Source: Aquatica leii (taxonomy: Eukaryota; Arthropoda; Insecta; Coleoptera; Lampyridae). From it: DNA of 64,000 nt. The translations under genes and the position numbers were made by a program. Under the pieces are notes generated by a model. That model was given only the letters and a program-made list of their open reading frames with translations. It was not told where the DNA came from and did not search any database. The DNA lies in NCBI GenBank assembly GCA_035610365.1, contig CM069432.1:85036020-85100019 (forward strand), in the 5' to 3' direction. Below are positions 1 through 11,009 of this stretch, one piece after another (the stretch's first letter is position 1; every line of letters starts with the position of its first letter).

Positions 1-3000
1 CATTGAATAACTTATTGATCTTTGAGAAAATATTGTTCTATGAACTCATTTTATAATTTATTTCTTAGCAGTTAATATTTAATCAAAAGTAAATATTAAA
101 AAAAAACATATTTTAGATTATTTATTTAGCAACATCGTCTAGATAGTAATAAAATATAAATAATAAGTCAAAACCTGATGAAAAAATGTAATTTATTAAT
201 GTAAATAAAAGCAAACAAAAATTCAAACAGATTTTATCTTACACGGTTAGGGATAACGTTAAGCTAAATAAGAGTTTAAATAGTAATTTATATTATACAT
301 AAGTTTACCGACGCAATTACTAAAACTAATTTGTTCTGTGGAAGAGATTCACCGATAAGAAAATTAAGGTAAACTTCATTACATACTTAGAAATCCGGAC
401 ATCGATACTATTCATTAGATTTCATTTGACGCAATCTGTTTTAAAATTAAAACTCAGAACAAAGAAATTGCGGTTTAACCAAAAGTCGTTTGCCATAAAT
501 CATAAAAATAGATTAACATTGACTTCAAACAATACTAAAACTTTCACAAAACTTATTGTTTTCTCAATTTAAACAAGCCTTTAAAAAACTTTAGACATTA
601 ATTTAAATTGTTTTCTATGATTTACACTAATTGTATACTAATCCAATAAACAAAAAAATAAAAGCTGTGTTTTTAAAATAAGTTTTATAATATCGTAACT
701 TTATTAATCTAATAAGAAAATATTATTACACATCTTTTCTTGCGTTGCTTAAACATTAGTTATTATTGGCACAGTTTATTGTTTAAAGAAACGTTAGTTG
801 TGATAGTTCACATATTTTATTTCAATAAACTTATAATAAACAATAAAAAGTACATTTAGTTAAAATTATTACTCATTAAACAAATGTTAAAATTCGAGAA
901 CATAAATTTTAAAATATGAAAACACGTAATGTGGACGTTAATGAAACGATAAAAGTAAATACGTGAGATGCATGAATGTAAATTATTCTTTTTAACGGCA
1001 CTGTCATCCCTTATTTTATACATCAATTTGACTTTAATATAAATTACGTTTTAGAATAAACCATTAATGTGTATCAACAAAAGGTAAATTAATTAAAATA
1101 GTAAATTTATCAATATTGGAAAGCAATTAGCTTTTATCCATCATAGGTATTAAAAAAGTACAGTGATTCTAGCTTATCCATTAAGGTAAGTTTGCAACGT
1201 ATTATACTTATGCAATTAAAAAATATAGGTTTGTTTTATTATTTTAATTAATTAGATTTGTATTTATAGTATATACATACATTAAAATCTAAAATTAAAA
1301 ACCAAAACAGCAAATTATTTCAAACAAAATAAATATGGTTTCAAAACTGTAAAAAAACCACATTACTATCAATCTGGTAATACTATTTATTATTATTTGG
1401 TCAATAGTATGTTACATTCTCTAATTCTGTACGTTATACCTAGACAAGCGCAATACAAACTTTATAAAATATCCATATTACATCCAGATGCTTTTGTTTG
1501 TATTCATTGGAATGATAATTGTGTATCTTCTTTAATTAAAATGAATACACTGACAAAAAAAACAATGTTACTTAAAACTAATAATTTTTCGTTCAATAAA
1601 TTTGCAGATAATATAAAACAGTTATTTCTTTGAATCGTATTTTTTTGCCTAAATCTTAGTTTTCGTGTTAGCAAACTAGTACCATTGTTTATATACTATA
1701 TAATATAATCAGTCAACGAGATTAGGACAAAGTGCGTGTTTAAATTAAAAAGTCGTAGTTATAGATTTGGGAATGTCGTCAGCAAACAAATTGTTTTTGG
1801 ATCAATGATGAGGCTTAAGGACATGGCCACATAGTTGACTACATCGTCAAAGTTAACAATGCTTTATGCAACCGGGCCTAAATGCCACTAAATTTAATTT
1901 ACACAATTACACTCAAATGTATTACACTGTCACTTTGCTATCAATAACAGTAACATGCAACCATAAATAAAACGTGACTAAATACAAATGCAATTGCTCT
2001 AGTTACCTCTTAATAGAACCACTTTGAGAGTTTTTGATAACAATAACAAAATTGATTGATATTTAAAAAAATAAAAATCAACAAATGTTTATTGCTTGGA
2101 AAGCAGTAAATACATACAACGTGTATCTTATTAATAAGTTGTTTATTTAGAATATAAAATTATAGCATCAATACAAGCAAAAATGTTAAAACAAACGTAA
2201 TAAAACAATTAAAAAAAATTTAATTTTGGGTAAATAAATCGACGGACATGTTGCATAAATATTTTGTTGATACAGTTAATCAAAAAGAAACAAAAAGAAT
2301 GTTATAATGTTTAATTCACTGTTCTAAGAACTACACATTTCTTTTCAGTTATTTTCAGAAACTAAAAATAAAAATAAATACCAAATAATATTATCACATA
2401 AAACACGTGGTTAAATTGAGTTATTCAGATATTGCACTTTTAAGTACACTGAAAATACAAAGTAACTCAAAGATAAAATAACGTAGGTGAGTCAAAGTAC
2501 TTGAATAAATAAATAACACTTCAAAAATAAAGCTAAATATACAAAACAATTATATTTATGGTACAATAATTACGTTTTTTATTCATTTTACAAGCGTACT
2601 GTAAAAAGTTTTGCACTTTCTTCCATGTCCATGTTAACTTATTACTAGTTTGTAGTCTGACCATATTGTGTCGATAATCAAATTATTTAAATATAAATTA
2701 TTTTTATTAAATTAACTCATGAGTCAAAATGTTACTTGCATTCATTAATCAAGTTTTAAGCAATTGTCAAATTTAAATTTATTTATGTTTGTTAATTAGT
2801 GCACACATATGTTTGGTAATGTACTTGTTAATTTCTAATATCATAAGTTTTGTAATTATTTTTAGTCTGAACATTATCACTAGTCACATTTTATGACATT
2901 TAAATTTTTTCCTTTCAAATTTTATTATTAAATTGGGTATAGCCCTACAATTTTCAAGATTTTATTATTTTTATAAGGTTTAAAACGGATCCATTCCATG

Positions 3001-3720
3001 AGTTAAATATGTTTTGTTTACAAATACAAAATACTTGAGAAACCTTAAATTTTAATAAAGCATGATAAAATTAAATGTTGCTACTGTTTTTCAGCATTCG
3101 AACAAAAACATACTCATCAAGTTAATAAGTTGCAAAACAGAATTCTAACGTGACGCTTGAAAGTAGTAATTCAGGTGTAGCTTTATTGCTCATTTACTAG
3201 GTTATTTTTATTGTAAATAGCTATAAACGACGATATTTTTATTTAAGTTTAACGTCCTGTATAATTTAGAAAAAGCAAAAAACAATTGCAGTCAGACCTC
3301 TTTAATCATTGTCACTTTTAGTTTTATTAAACATTTCCTATCCTTGAAACTATTAGTTTTTGAGTTATTTTTATTTTTCTATGCAAAGTATTAATTAACC
3401 ATCTACACCTTTACCAATTCTGAGTTGGTTGTGATTTATTTGTCAGAAACTGACAGTTTACCATTATTGTTTCTTAATTTAGTAGTCAAGTAACTAATGC
3501 CCAAAAACATGTATATTTTGAATAAATTTAAATAAAATTACTCTAATCGAAACATAAAAAAAATTACTAAAACAAAATCAGTCTTAATTATACATGATGC
3601 TTAAAATAACCTCTTAAGACATTTATGCATGCTTGAAAACAATCAAAGTTACTTGTTGTTGAAATTGTTTTATAAACTTCATTCTTAATGTAATCAAAAA
3701 AAAAAAAACTTTATTTTATT
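1..3720. other. AT-rich noncoding DNA
   Basis: No coding region can be supported. Short open frames here (for example about 1397-1633) have AT-biased composition and match no family I recognise. A stretch near 1750-1840 resembles one near 37660-37745 (a shared run reading roughly cgtagtta..ttt..aatgt.gtcagcaaa), so part of this is probably old dispersed repeat. The rest looks like intergenic or intronic DNA. Confidence 0.5.
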
Positions 3721-3724
3721 AAAT

Positions 3725-3842
3725 TTTGGTGAGCTAGGTAGCTACTGTACTGGTTCAGCTCTTCCGATCCATCTTCCAGGAAACTGATCAAGTTTACTTT
3801 GAAGTACTGCAGTATAGTAAATAGGAGCACAGTCATGCAAGA
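3725..3842 (-). pseudogene. Mariner-like DDE transposase fragment
   Basis: On the minus strand about 36 codons read through a piece with HDCAPIYYTAVL followed by FPGRWIGRAEPVQ, then a stop and LPSS. This matches in order the catalytic-Asp segment (family form QDGAPPH) and the downstream GRWIGR..P..WP.RSPDL segment of insect mariner/IS630-type DDE transposases. The glycine next to the Asp is replaced, and a stop codon interrupts the WP.RSPD motif. No start, no terminal repeats and no other part of the transposase were found, so this is an isolated relic. The family call rests on recalled motif similarity only. Confidence 0.55.
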
Positions 3843-3849
3843 ACTAAAT

Positions 3850-4675
3850 TCGTTAATTTATACAAAGAAAAATCTGTTCCAATAATACAGATAACTGATT
3901 TACCAAAAATCAGGTTATAACCAAGATCTATATACAAGTTTTTTTACTACTAGAATTACTAAAACTATTTTACCTGTTACTAAATCAAATTTAATATTTA
4001 AGAAATTAATTTCAAAGTAAAAATCAAGTCAGTGTTTTGTTTTGTGTTATTAGTTTAACAGAATTAATTATGACGTAATATGTAATTGTGATTTACAATA
4101 CAAATAAACAGATAATGTAAGTTTTCATTGCTCAAGTTATTTAAATTGTTTAAAAACATTTTTACTTTGAGCATTGATTATATCCAAAATACATTTCATT
4201 CAATATTTGCATTTAATTAAGCGCAAACTTCAAATAAAATTTTTAAAATCAAATTATTTTATTTAATAAACGATTTACCTTTTTAAAATAGCAATAAATA
4301 AAATCTCTTGCTTTTGGTAGACAGTTTCGTAATTTTTTTTTTCTTTAAAACTGTTATAAAATTGTCAGAAAATGTAAATTTGTTTATTATTAACCAGTGG
4401 TAATAATGAAATATTATTTACCTGCGCTTAAAAAAATGGTACTTCACAAGCTACCATTATTCGTAATAATGAAACCTTATACAACCAGTAGCGGAAAAAA
4501 TTACTTACTGATAAAATTTAATTATTTTGCTAGTAAAAAAAATAATGTGGTTTTCAAACTATTTGCAATTTAGCAAACAAACGAGTTCGAAACTACGTAT
4601 TTATCAAAAAATGTTTCAAAAAGAAAACTTTTCAGATAACAATAAATTTAGTTATTAACAAGATAAGAACGTCTT
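3850..4675. other. AT-rich noncoding DNA
   Basis: I see no open frame, repeat array or structured element here apart from short A/T runs. Confidence 0.4.
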
Positions 4676-4864
4676 CCGGGTTTGGACCGTGTCAATGTTG
4701 TAACCGAAGTTGCCAACGTTTCGCTCACTTCCGTAAGGGGCTTTATCAGGGCGTGAGAAATATCAAAGAACTCAAACAAGCAACCGAAATCTAACTTAAC
4801 ACTTCTCAAAAGTTAGGTAATCAACTTGTGAACCAAGCCAGATTCTAAACTCCATAGAAGTGAC

Positions 4865-5220
4865 TTAAAAGGAAATAGTCTCCGTATATACAGAAGAAGT
4901 ATCGTCACGGCTGGTTAAGCTCGACTCTGATTGGGTTACGGTTGAACGAGGGCGTGTTTTCGATAAAGGACTAATGACCGGGAACCAACGATTGAAGTTA
5001 TTGGGGTGTTTGATGATTTCTATGCACTCTCGAAATTTCTTGTTAAAAAAGAATGGAGATTTGGCAATCACCGAATCGTTATAAAAATCTATCTTGTGAC
5101 CTGTAGTGAAATGATGTTCAGCAACCGCAAACTTGGAAGTATGCCTTTTCCTTATACAACGATCATGTTCTGAACCACATGAACAAGGAATTTGGTATAC
5201 ACCTTAAGATGAAAGTGTAA
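4865..5220 (-). pseudogene. PLE1 GIY-YIG endonuclease end
   Basis: The minus strand reads GVYQIPCSCGSE, then DRCIRKRHTSKFAVAEHHF and TTGHKIDF, then a C-terminal tail to the stop at 4865. This is the GIY-YIG module in Penelope style, in which (G/C)VY.IPC.CG is followed by a YIGET..L..RL.EH stretch. That central stretch, with the second half of the nuclease signature, appears deleted between CSCGSE and DRCIRK. The nuclease would therefore be inactive even if translated. In PLEs this domain cuts the target site. Confidence 0.75.
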
Positions 5221-5727
5221 GAAATTTGTTCTTGGGAGAAGGAAGAATCTTAGAGATTTTGCCTGTCGAGTTGAAAATAGGTTTGATACCATTCTTACGA
5301 AGAAGTTTTCCTATTTGATCTGTAACCTTGTGAATGTAGGTTAAAATTTTGGACTGGATTCGAGAGTAGAAATGTCCTTAGGTAATCGAGTACGTGGATG
5401 TAGACGACGATTAATAACTCTATGAATATCTCGCTTCATATAACCATTGTTTACTAAAGTTCTAGTAAGATGACAGAGTTCCGAGTCTAGATTCTTAGGT
5501 TGACAAATAGAAAAAGCACGATGAACCAAAGATTCAATAACAGAACGTTTCTGTGCAGGATGATGATGAGACGAAGCATGAAGGTATCTGTGAGTATGGG
5601 TGGGTTTTCATAAGAACGTCAAGAAATGGGAAAAACCATTACTTTCGATTTCCATAGTGAATTTAATATCCAAATGTTGATTGTTGAGATGATTAAGAAA
5701 CTTAGACAATTCGAGATGACCATGAGG

Positions 5728-6051
5728 CTAAACAATAAAGGTGTCGTCAACATACCTAAACCAAACTTTGGGTTTTAATATTGATGATTCTAAAGCAACT
5801 GTTTCAAAAGATTCCATAAAAATGTTAGCTACAACAGGTGATAGAGGAGAACCCATAGCAGCACCAGAAACCTGTTCGTAAAACTTGTTATCAAATTGGA
5901 AGTAAGTAGAGGATGAATATTTATCAATAAGAGAAACCAAACTTGCCATGTTGAGACAGAATCTGTTCGATGATAATAAGCGAATCCTTAATAGGAACTT
6001 TGGTAAAAAGTGAAGTGACATCAAAACTCTTAAGAAGATCTTAAGGTTCAA
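5728..6051 (-). pseudogene. PLE1 reverse transcriptase, catalytic palm
   Basis: This part carries the RT palm: FYEQVSGAAMGSPLSPVVAN (the G.PLSP motif) and then KVWFRYVDDTFIV with the YVDD catalytic pair intact. Both are in the spacing and wording of Penelope RTs, where W.RYVDD is typical. It overlaps the preceding piece in a different frame, so at least one frameshift separates them. A stop directly follows TFIV. Decayed PLE reading continues downstream to about 5341 (a readable piece with ENGYMKRDI-like wording at 5341-5529). Confidence 0.88.
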
Positions 6052-6457
6052 GTTTTATAGTTTGTAGACGTTGAATAAAATGCTGAGAGTTAAGAATAAG
6101 AGAAGAGGTTTTACTTGTAAACTCGCAAAGAATTTTGGACAAGAACTTGGCTAGTTTGTAGGTGGGAGATTGGATAGTACTAAGGATAGGTCGAAAGGGA
6201 ATACCTTGTTTGTGAATTTTGGAAAGTCCGTATAGACGAGGTGGTTTAAAATCTGAAGGGGTAAGTCGACGTTTAGTTTTAGGAAGTAGATTGGAAGATT
6301 TGATGATTTGGCTGACCTCACGTTCAATCTTCGAAGTGGGATTACGAGTGAGAGAGAGCGTACGTTTCCTTAGACACAATAGAATGGATTTTCGCAACAT
6401 AATCAAAACTATTAATAAAATATTGTATATATTGCACGTGCGATAAGAGAATAACAT
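6041..6457 (-). pseudogene. PLE1 reverse transcriptase, N-terminal part
   Basis: This 138-codon open stretch contains the fingers region of a Penelope-type RT. PPRLYGLSKIHKQGIPFRP is followed by ILSTIQSPTYKLAKFLSKIL, matching the PLE signature (PR.YGLPKIHK..PLRPIVS...SPTY.LAKFL). The leading Met is not a credible native start, because PLE proteins have several hundred residues before this motif. The frame then shifts into the segment ending at 5728. There is no sign of expression. Confidence 0.85.
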
Positions 6458-6459
6458 AA

Positions 6460-6843
6460 TGCATGTTGCTTTTTTCTGGTTACAGAACTAGCGTTCAATC
6501 GCTTGCAATTAAAATCGTGCACATTTTTTCAATTGTAATAATATATGAAAATAACTTATCATAGTTTATTTCAAGAATATTTTTACATGCTTTCTGGTAA
6601 CTAACATGTTTTTATTGATTAAATGACTGTTTGATTGACGAGTAAAATAATAGATGCAAACTTGCAATTTGCTTTGTATATTAATTGCATTTAGTCTAAA
6701 TTTTAAATATATAAAATAAAAGTGAACATCTTTTTATAAAAAGAAGTTTAAAACTTAATAAGGAACATTTCGATTTTCATTATATCATAATTGACATTTA
6801 CAATGATGGTAATTAAAAGTAGATCCGATGATAAGAACTATAG
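6460..6843. other. AT-rich noncoding DNA
   Basis: No feature seen. This may include decayed 5' sequence of the adjacent Penelope-like element. Confidence 0.35.
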
Positions 6844-7227
6844 CAATTAGTGTGTTTATAAGTAGTTGCTACTAAGAATATCACATTTTGTGTAAAAATT
6901 AATTTTTTTCTGTCCAATATACAAGTAAGTATGTTTCTCATTGCTATTTATCCAAATAGACTTAAATTATAAATATATAAATAAATTATTTTTTAGCAAC
7001 TTTTAGGAAGAGACACAAACATTTTACTTCGATTTTTTTGTGTTACTGATACCCATAGGTATAACACAGTAGTTGTAGCTTTTTGAAGAGGAAGGTTTTA
7101 TGTTATTAAATTTAAATAGAATAAATTTCAAGTGAGGAAAAATTCACTTACTTGTATATTAGACGGAAGAAAATGTTTGTACAAAATGTGATTTGTTAGT
7201 AGCAACTACTTAGAAACACACTAATTG
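6844..7227. mobile_element. Inverted-repeat element (MITE-like)
   Basis: The left end begins CAATTAGTGTGTTT.TAAGTAG and the right end is its reverse complement. Similarity continues inward for roughly 90 nt (TTGCTACTAA, TCACATTTTGT, AATATACAAGTAAGT). The 384-bp unit has no coding capacity, which fits a nonautonomous DNA transposon. The immediate flanks do not give a clear target duplication, so the superfamily is unknown. Confidence 0.65.
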
Positions 7228-8181
7228 AAACAGTTAGATTTGTAAAGATATTTATTAAAAAAAGTGTAAATTATGACTATACTATTAGTACAACTAAAGC
7301 AAAAATTAAGGTTATTTTCTACAAACTGTTTTGCTACTAACTACGTCTCTACAAGCAAAAATCACTAAAACCGCATAAAATAACAATAAAACCAAGAAAA
7401 TTAATATAAAACCAGGCTATCACACTAAAATAATGACCCGTGCTCAAGAGTCTTCGTTGTGTGATCGGAATAATTCAAAAATAGCAATAATTTATTTACT
7501 TATATTTCCATATACAAGTATTTGGTACGTGTTTTTTATGTAAGCATACATATGCCTCCTATAGGTTACCAGAAAATATACTTTTTTGTTTCCGTAATAG
7601 TGAATGTTCTCTATTATAATATTTTATCAAAATAAACAATAAACTAAAACCATGCATTCATTGTATTTGGTGCATTAGCGTTGTATTAACCAGAAGACCG
7701 TGTGCTTACTGTGTATATTTGACTGACTGTGCGACACGTTTTAATTTTGGTCAAGTTATTTTATAAACACTCAAGAGAATTTGCTTTTTCTATGAATGGA
7801 AGTAAATAAGATTTTTTATATATTACACTTGTGATTAGATTTAATGTCGAAAGTTTTTTTATATCCTTTATTTAGTTTTATTGAAAAAATAGTAGTTGAA
7901 ATATATTTGAACTAACTTTTAAATGTTTAGATTCAGAAAAAAAACGATAATTACAAAAAAAACTTATATTTTTTTTCGTTTGCATCACTAGCGTATGTAT
8001 AATTCAAAGTACATTTTAGAAGAAAACTGTAGAAATGGAAAGATGACACAACAGCTATTTTGCATGAAAGCTCGATATTCAGACACCAAAAGAAAAATAA
8101 TACATATGCGAGTAGTACCAGAGACCTCTTTTCACTGACTCATTAACTCCACTCACGAAAAAAATCATAGGTTAAGTAAAA
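7228..8181. other. AT-rich noncoding DNA
   Basis: No coding region or structured repeat recognised. Confidence 0.35.
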
Positions 8182-8597
8182 AGTTTTTGGGTAAATAGTG
8201 TATATATTTATTAAAAAACTCACAAGCTTTCAAACGTGGTCTACGTTCTTCTTCAGGTGACAATTAATTAAAATGACAATTCTAAAATTAAGGTAACTAG
8301 AAAAAACAAATGTTTGGAAAATTTAATAATTGTTGTAAGTTCTTTGAGCTACAGCATTTGCTCGAAGGTCTAAAGAAAATCCACTATTAAAAACTTTAGA
8401 GGTAGCTTATAGTGTATTTGGTGTATAAGCCAGGTGTTAACCATTGTCCCTGTACTGGGTACTTTAATAATTTCAATCGCTTCTCTGATCTTTCCAGTTT
8501 TTGGTTTTAGCAATGGTTATAGTTTTTTCAAAGCTTATGTCATGTAAAGATGTCTGTTGTGTTTTTTTAGTCTAGTTTCAAGTATTCCACTACTCCT

Positions 8598-8652
8598 CCA
8601 ATATATACCTTGCCACAAGTACATGGAACTTGATACACTCCACAGGTGTTAT
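8598..8652 (-). pseudogene. PLE2 GIY-YIG motif
   Basis: The minus strand reads CGVYQVPCTCGKVYIGG, a well-kept first half of the PLE GIY-YIG nuclease (VYQ.PC.CG..YIG). Downstream there is decayed reading similar to the C-terminal KAIEI.K motif (ERSEKRLKLLKYP). Stops and frameshifts surround it. Confidence 0.75.
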
Positions 8653-9137
8653 GTGGATTTTATCTTTTTCGTGGTAGTATTATAAGCAACTTTAATGTCA
8701 TGTTTCTTCAGTATTCTTTCAAGTTTGTCACTTTTGTTGGCAACAATTATTTCAATCAAATGTTTTGTATTCTTTATAAATAAATTACTTAATCCAATAT
8801 AAGTTTGCAGTATTGAATTTAAATACTTAGCTAATTCATAAGTTTCAATAGATCCAATACAGCTAACAATTTAGCTTGTGTATCTGAGGTAATCCGTAGA
8901 ACCTTGGAATAAGAGAATCTTTTAACGTTAGTTTTTTGACAGTCTTTGTTGATAAATTACTTTCTGTCAATAGTTTTAGTATTGTTTATTAGATTTTTTA
9001 GTGCTTGATGTTCAGCATAAGTAAGGTTTTTTTCTGGAAGTTTTGCTTTTCGTGGTATTGTTGTTTTAAAACGGATCTCGGCTGCTTCACAATCTGGAAG
9101 ATGACTGATACTAGCTTCAATGTTGGATATAATTTAT

Positions 9138-9365
9138 TTATAAGTATTCTCGAAAGAACAAAAAAACAGCAAAATCCAAACCTTTAGATATAACAGAACG
9201 AGCAGTATCGGATAATGCATAAGAGGTTAAATTAACTACTAGCTTATCATTTCTACAATTAATGTGTTTGAAGGATCTATTAATTTGTTTGTAAAGCAAT
9301 TTATTAAATTTACTTACCTGCCTAGTTTTGGTAATGTTTTCTTGATTCTGTAGTCTGTGAAACAT
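9138..9365 (-). pseudogene. PLE2 N-terminal fragment
   Basis: This 75-codon open stretch contains VVNLTSYALSDTARSVISKG followed by LDFAV. It corresponds to the N-terminal signature of Penelope proteins (N.S...L...E..LLSKGL.FA). The preceding residues are basic and would fit the N-terminal region. It stops soon after LDFAVFLF. RT sequence expected next is not recognisable, and the remaining readable homology is the GIY-YIG motif about 0.5 kb further on. Confidence 0.7.
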
Positions 9366-9605
9366 AAGATCATCGAAAAATTTCCAATCACCATTTGACA
9401 GTTGTTGACATAAAAGAACTTGTAAGTGATGAATTTCTTTATCAATCCTTTACAGTAGTTTTAATCACATTTGTAGAAGAATAAAACTTGCTTTTAGTTT
9501 TATAATTGTCATTTTATTAATTGTCACCTGAAGAGGAACGTAGACCACGTTCCAAAACTTGTGAGTTTTTTAATAAATATATACACTATTTACCCAAAAA
9601 CTATG

Positions 9606-10264
9606 TTATTATGTTTTATGGTAAAAATTTTGTATTTAGACCAATTTAATGTTTATCAGGAAGTATGCTGACCAATCGCGCGCCCGATTCAGTAGATTTA
9701 AATTCATAAGTATCTTAGTTATTTGTTTTTAATATGACTTGACGTTTTATATTTAAAGTTTTGCATTTCTGTTAATACAATTCTGTTATTATTATTATTA
9801 TTATATTTAGTAAACATTTAGTAATTATTTTTTAAACAATCAATAAATGCTGCCGGAGAAATAATTTTTTATTTGACTGTACATTGTACATTGTGTTCCC
9901 CAGACACGTGTACTTAGGTATTTGTAATGACGCAAAGAATATAATGTCTAATAAACATACGTACCAAATTATTATTTACATGTAATCATGTTTTAATTGA
10001 TAAATTGAATTAAAAATTGACAAATATTACATTACGTCTTTTACAATTTTGATAAGAAGAATATTCATAAACTTACATAGGTTATTCAAAATAGAGAAAC
10101 AAAAACAACTACTGAATTAAGAATAATGTTAAGATCAGTAATTTACACGTTTGATTTTTATTTATTAAATAGTTTTTAAAAATGCAGTGTTAAAATCTAA
10201 ATATTTTATCTCTAGTGTCTATAAAGATCAACATTTATTTGTAAAAAACTCACAATCTAAATTC
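9606..10264. other. AT-rich noncoding DNA
   Basis: No gene seen. A short (ATT)n run lies near 9790. A GC-richer patch (atcgcgcgcccgatt) near 9675 has no recognised function. Confidence 0.35.
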
Positions 10265-10500
10265 GGTTGATACAGAAAAACAAAGTTTTAACAGAAAATA
10301 AACCGATTAACGTTAATCAATGTTTGTACAATGATGGTACTTTGCGTGTGGAAGGCGTATTCATAATTCAGAATTTACATTTGATAAGAAACATCCATAT
10401 ATTCCATCATCCAAACATGTATTTACGCAATCGATTTTTTTGCTGGAAAAACTTGATTCGCATGATAATCTTTCAAGTTTCGTTTTTATCAGTTATATAA
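10265..10500 (+). pseudogene. BEL/Pao-type pol fragment
   Basis: A 77-codon stretch reads CLYNDGTLRVEG followed by IQNLHLI.N.H.F, then a histidine-rich segment. This matches the region before the integrase of BEL/Pao retrotransposons, where a conserved DGILRVGGR precedes NS.L....KHP..LP. The second glycine-arginine of the motif is lost (EG for GGR) and the spacing is slightly changed. Nothing else of the element is recognised, so it is an isolated, decayed fragment. The assignment is from recalled motif order. Confidence 0.45.
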
Positions 10501-10964
10501 AAATTGAGTCAATACGGCAAAAGTAAGTTAAGCTTGTGCATATTTAATCCAATTTTATTTTTTAATTAAAATATTTTAAAACTTTGATGTCAAGCAGTTA
10601 AGTATATTTAAAAAAAATTATTTAAAAACTTGTGTCAAAGTCAAACTAGTGGTTTATTACAGATTTATCTAAATTGTAATGTGTAACATTGTTACGGTGA
10701 TAAGTACACCTAAATGTTTATAATAAAAACAAAAATTTATGTTTGTTAAAACCGTCCTTCATTTTTATTTGAATATCAATATTATAACTTTAAACTTGAA
10801 TTTTTGAATTGAAAATCTTTATTAATGAGTTCATACAAAAAAAACTGTTTTCCTATACATCAATTTATTATTTTATTGTTACAATATGTTTTTAGGCAAA
10901 TCGAGTAGTAATTTAATTTTCCGTCGATCGTTTATTAATACTTATATTAACGTATAATAATGTA

Positions 10965-11009
10965 TCAAAAGAAGTGCGGTAATAGCCCCTATTACCGCAC
11001 TACTTTTGA
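10965..11009. repeat. Near-perfect GC-rich palindrome
   Basis: Two 21-nt arms (TCAAAAGaAGTGCGGTAATAG and its complement) differ at one position and flank a CCC spacer. The core AGTGCGGTAATAG is strikingly GC-rich for this region. Function is unknown; it could be the joined ends of a small transposon or a transcribed hairpin. Confidence 0.7.

Larger units (their letters stand above)
4680..6457 (-). mobile_element. Penelope-like retroelement, decayed (PLE1)
   Basis: This minus-strand element reads, in order, an RT N-terminal region, an RT catalytic region, a linker region and a GIY-YIG-type C terminus. Past the stop near 4865 there is a noncoding tail containing a Penelope-type terminal motif (about 4712-4750) with CTGATAAAG and, 18 nt further on, CGAAACGTTGG. 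PLEs are retroelements whose protein joins a telomerase-related RT to a GIY-YIG endonuclease. The 5' end is missing or unrecognisable and no target duplication was found. The frame is broken several times, so the copy is dead. Confidence 0.85.
8182..9602 (-). mobile_element. Penelope-like retroelement, decayed (PLE2), with inverted ends
   Basis: The two ends are inverted copies of about 98 bp: 8182-8280, and 9505-9602 in opposite orientation. Each contains a CACCTGAAGA...ACGTAGACCACGTT core followed by an A/T-rich tail. Between them the minus strand carries remnants of a Penelope protein: an N-terminal motif at 9138-9365 and a GIY-YIG motif near 8600-8650. PLEs are known to carry pseudo-LTRs in direct or inverted arrangement. 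Most of the RT is missing, so this copy is internally deleted and inactive. Confidence 0.75.

Noticed and set aside
1397-1633. 78-codon open frame as a gene
   Set aside because: AT-biased residue use, no recognisable domain and no supporting signals.
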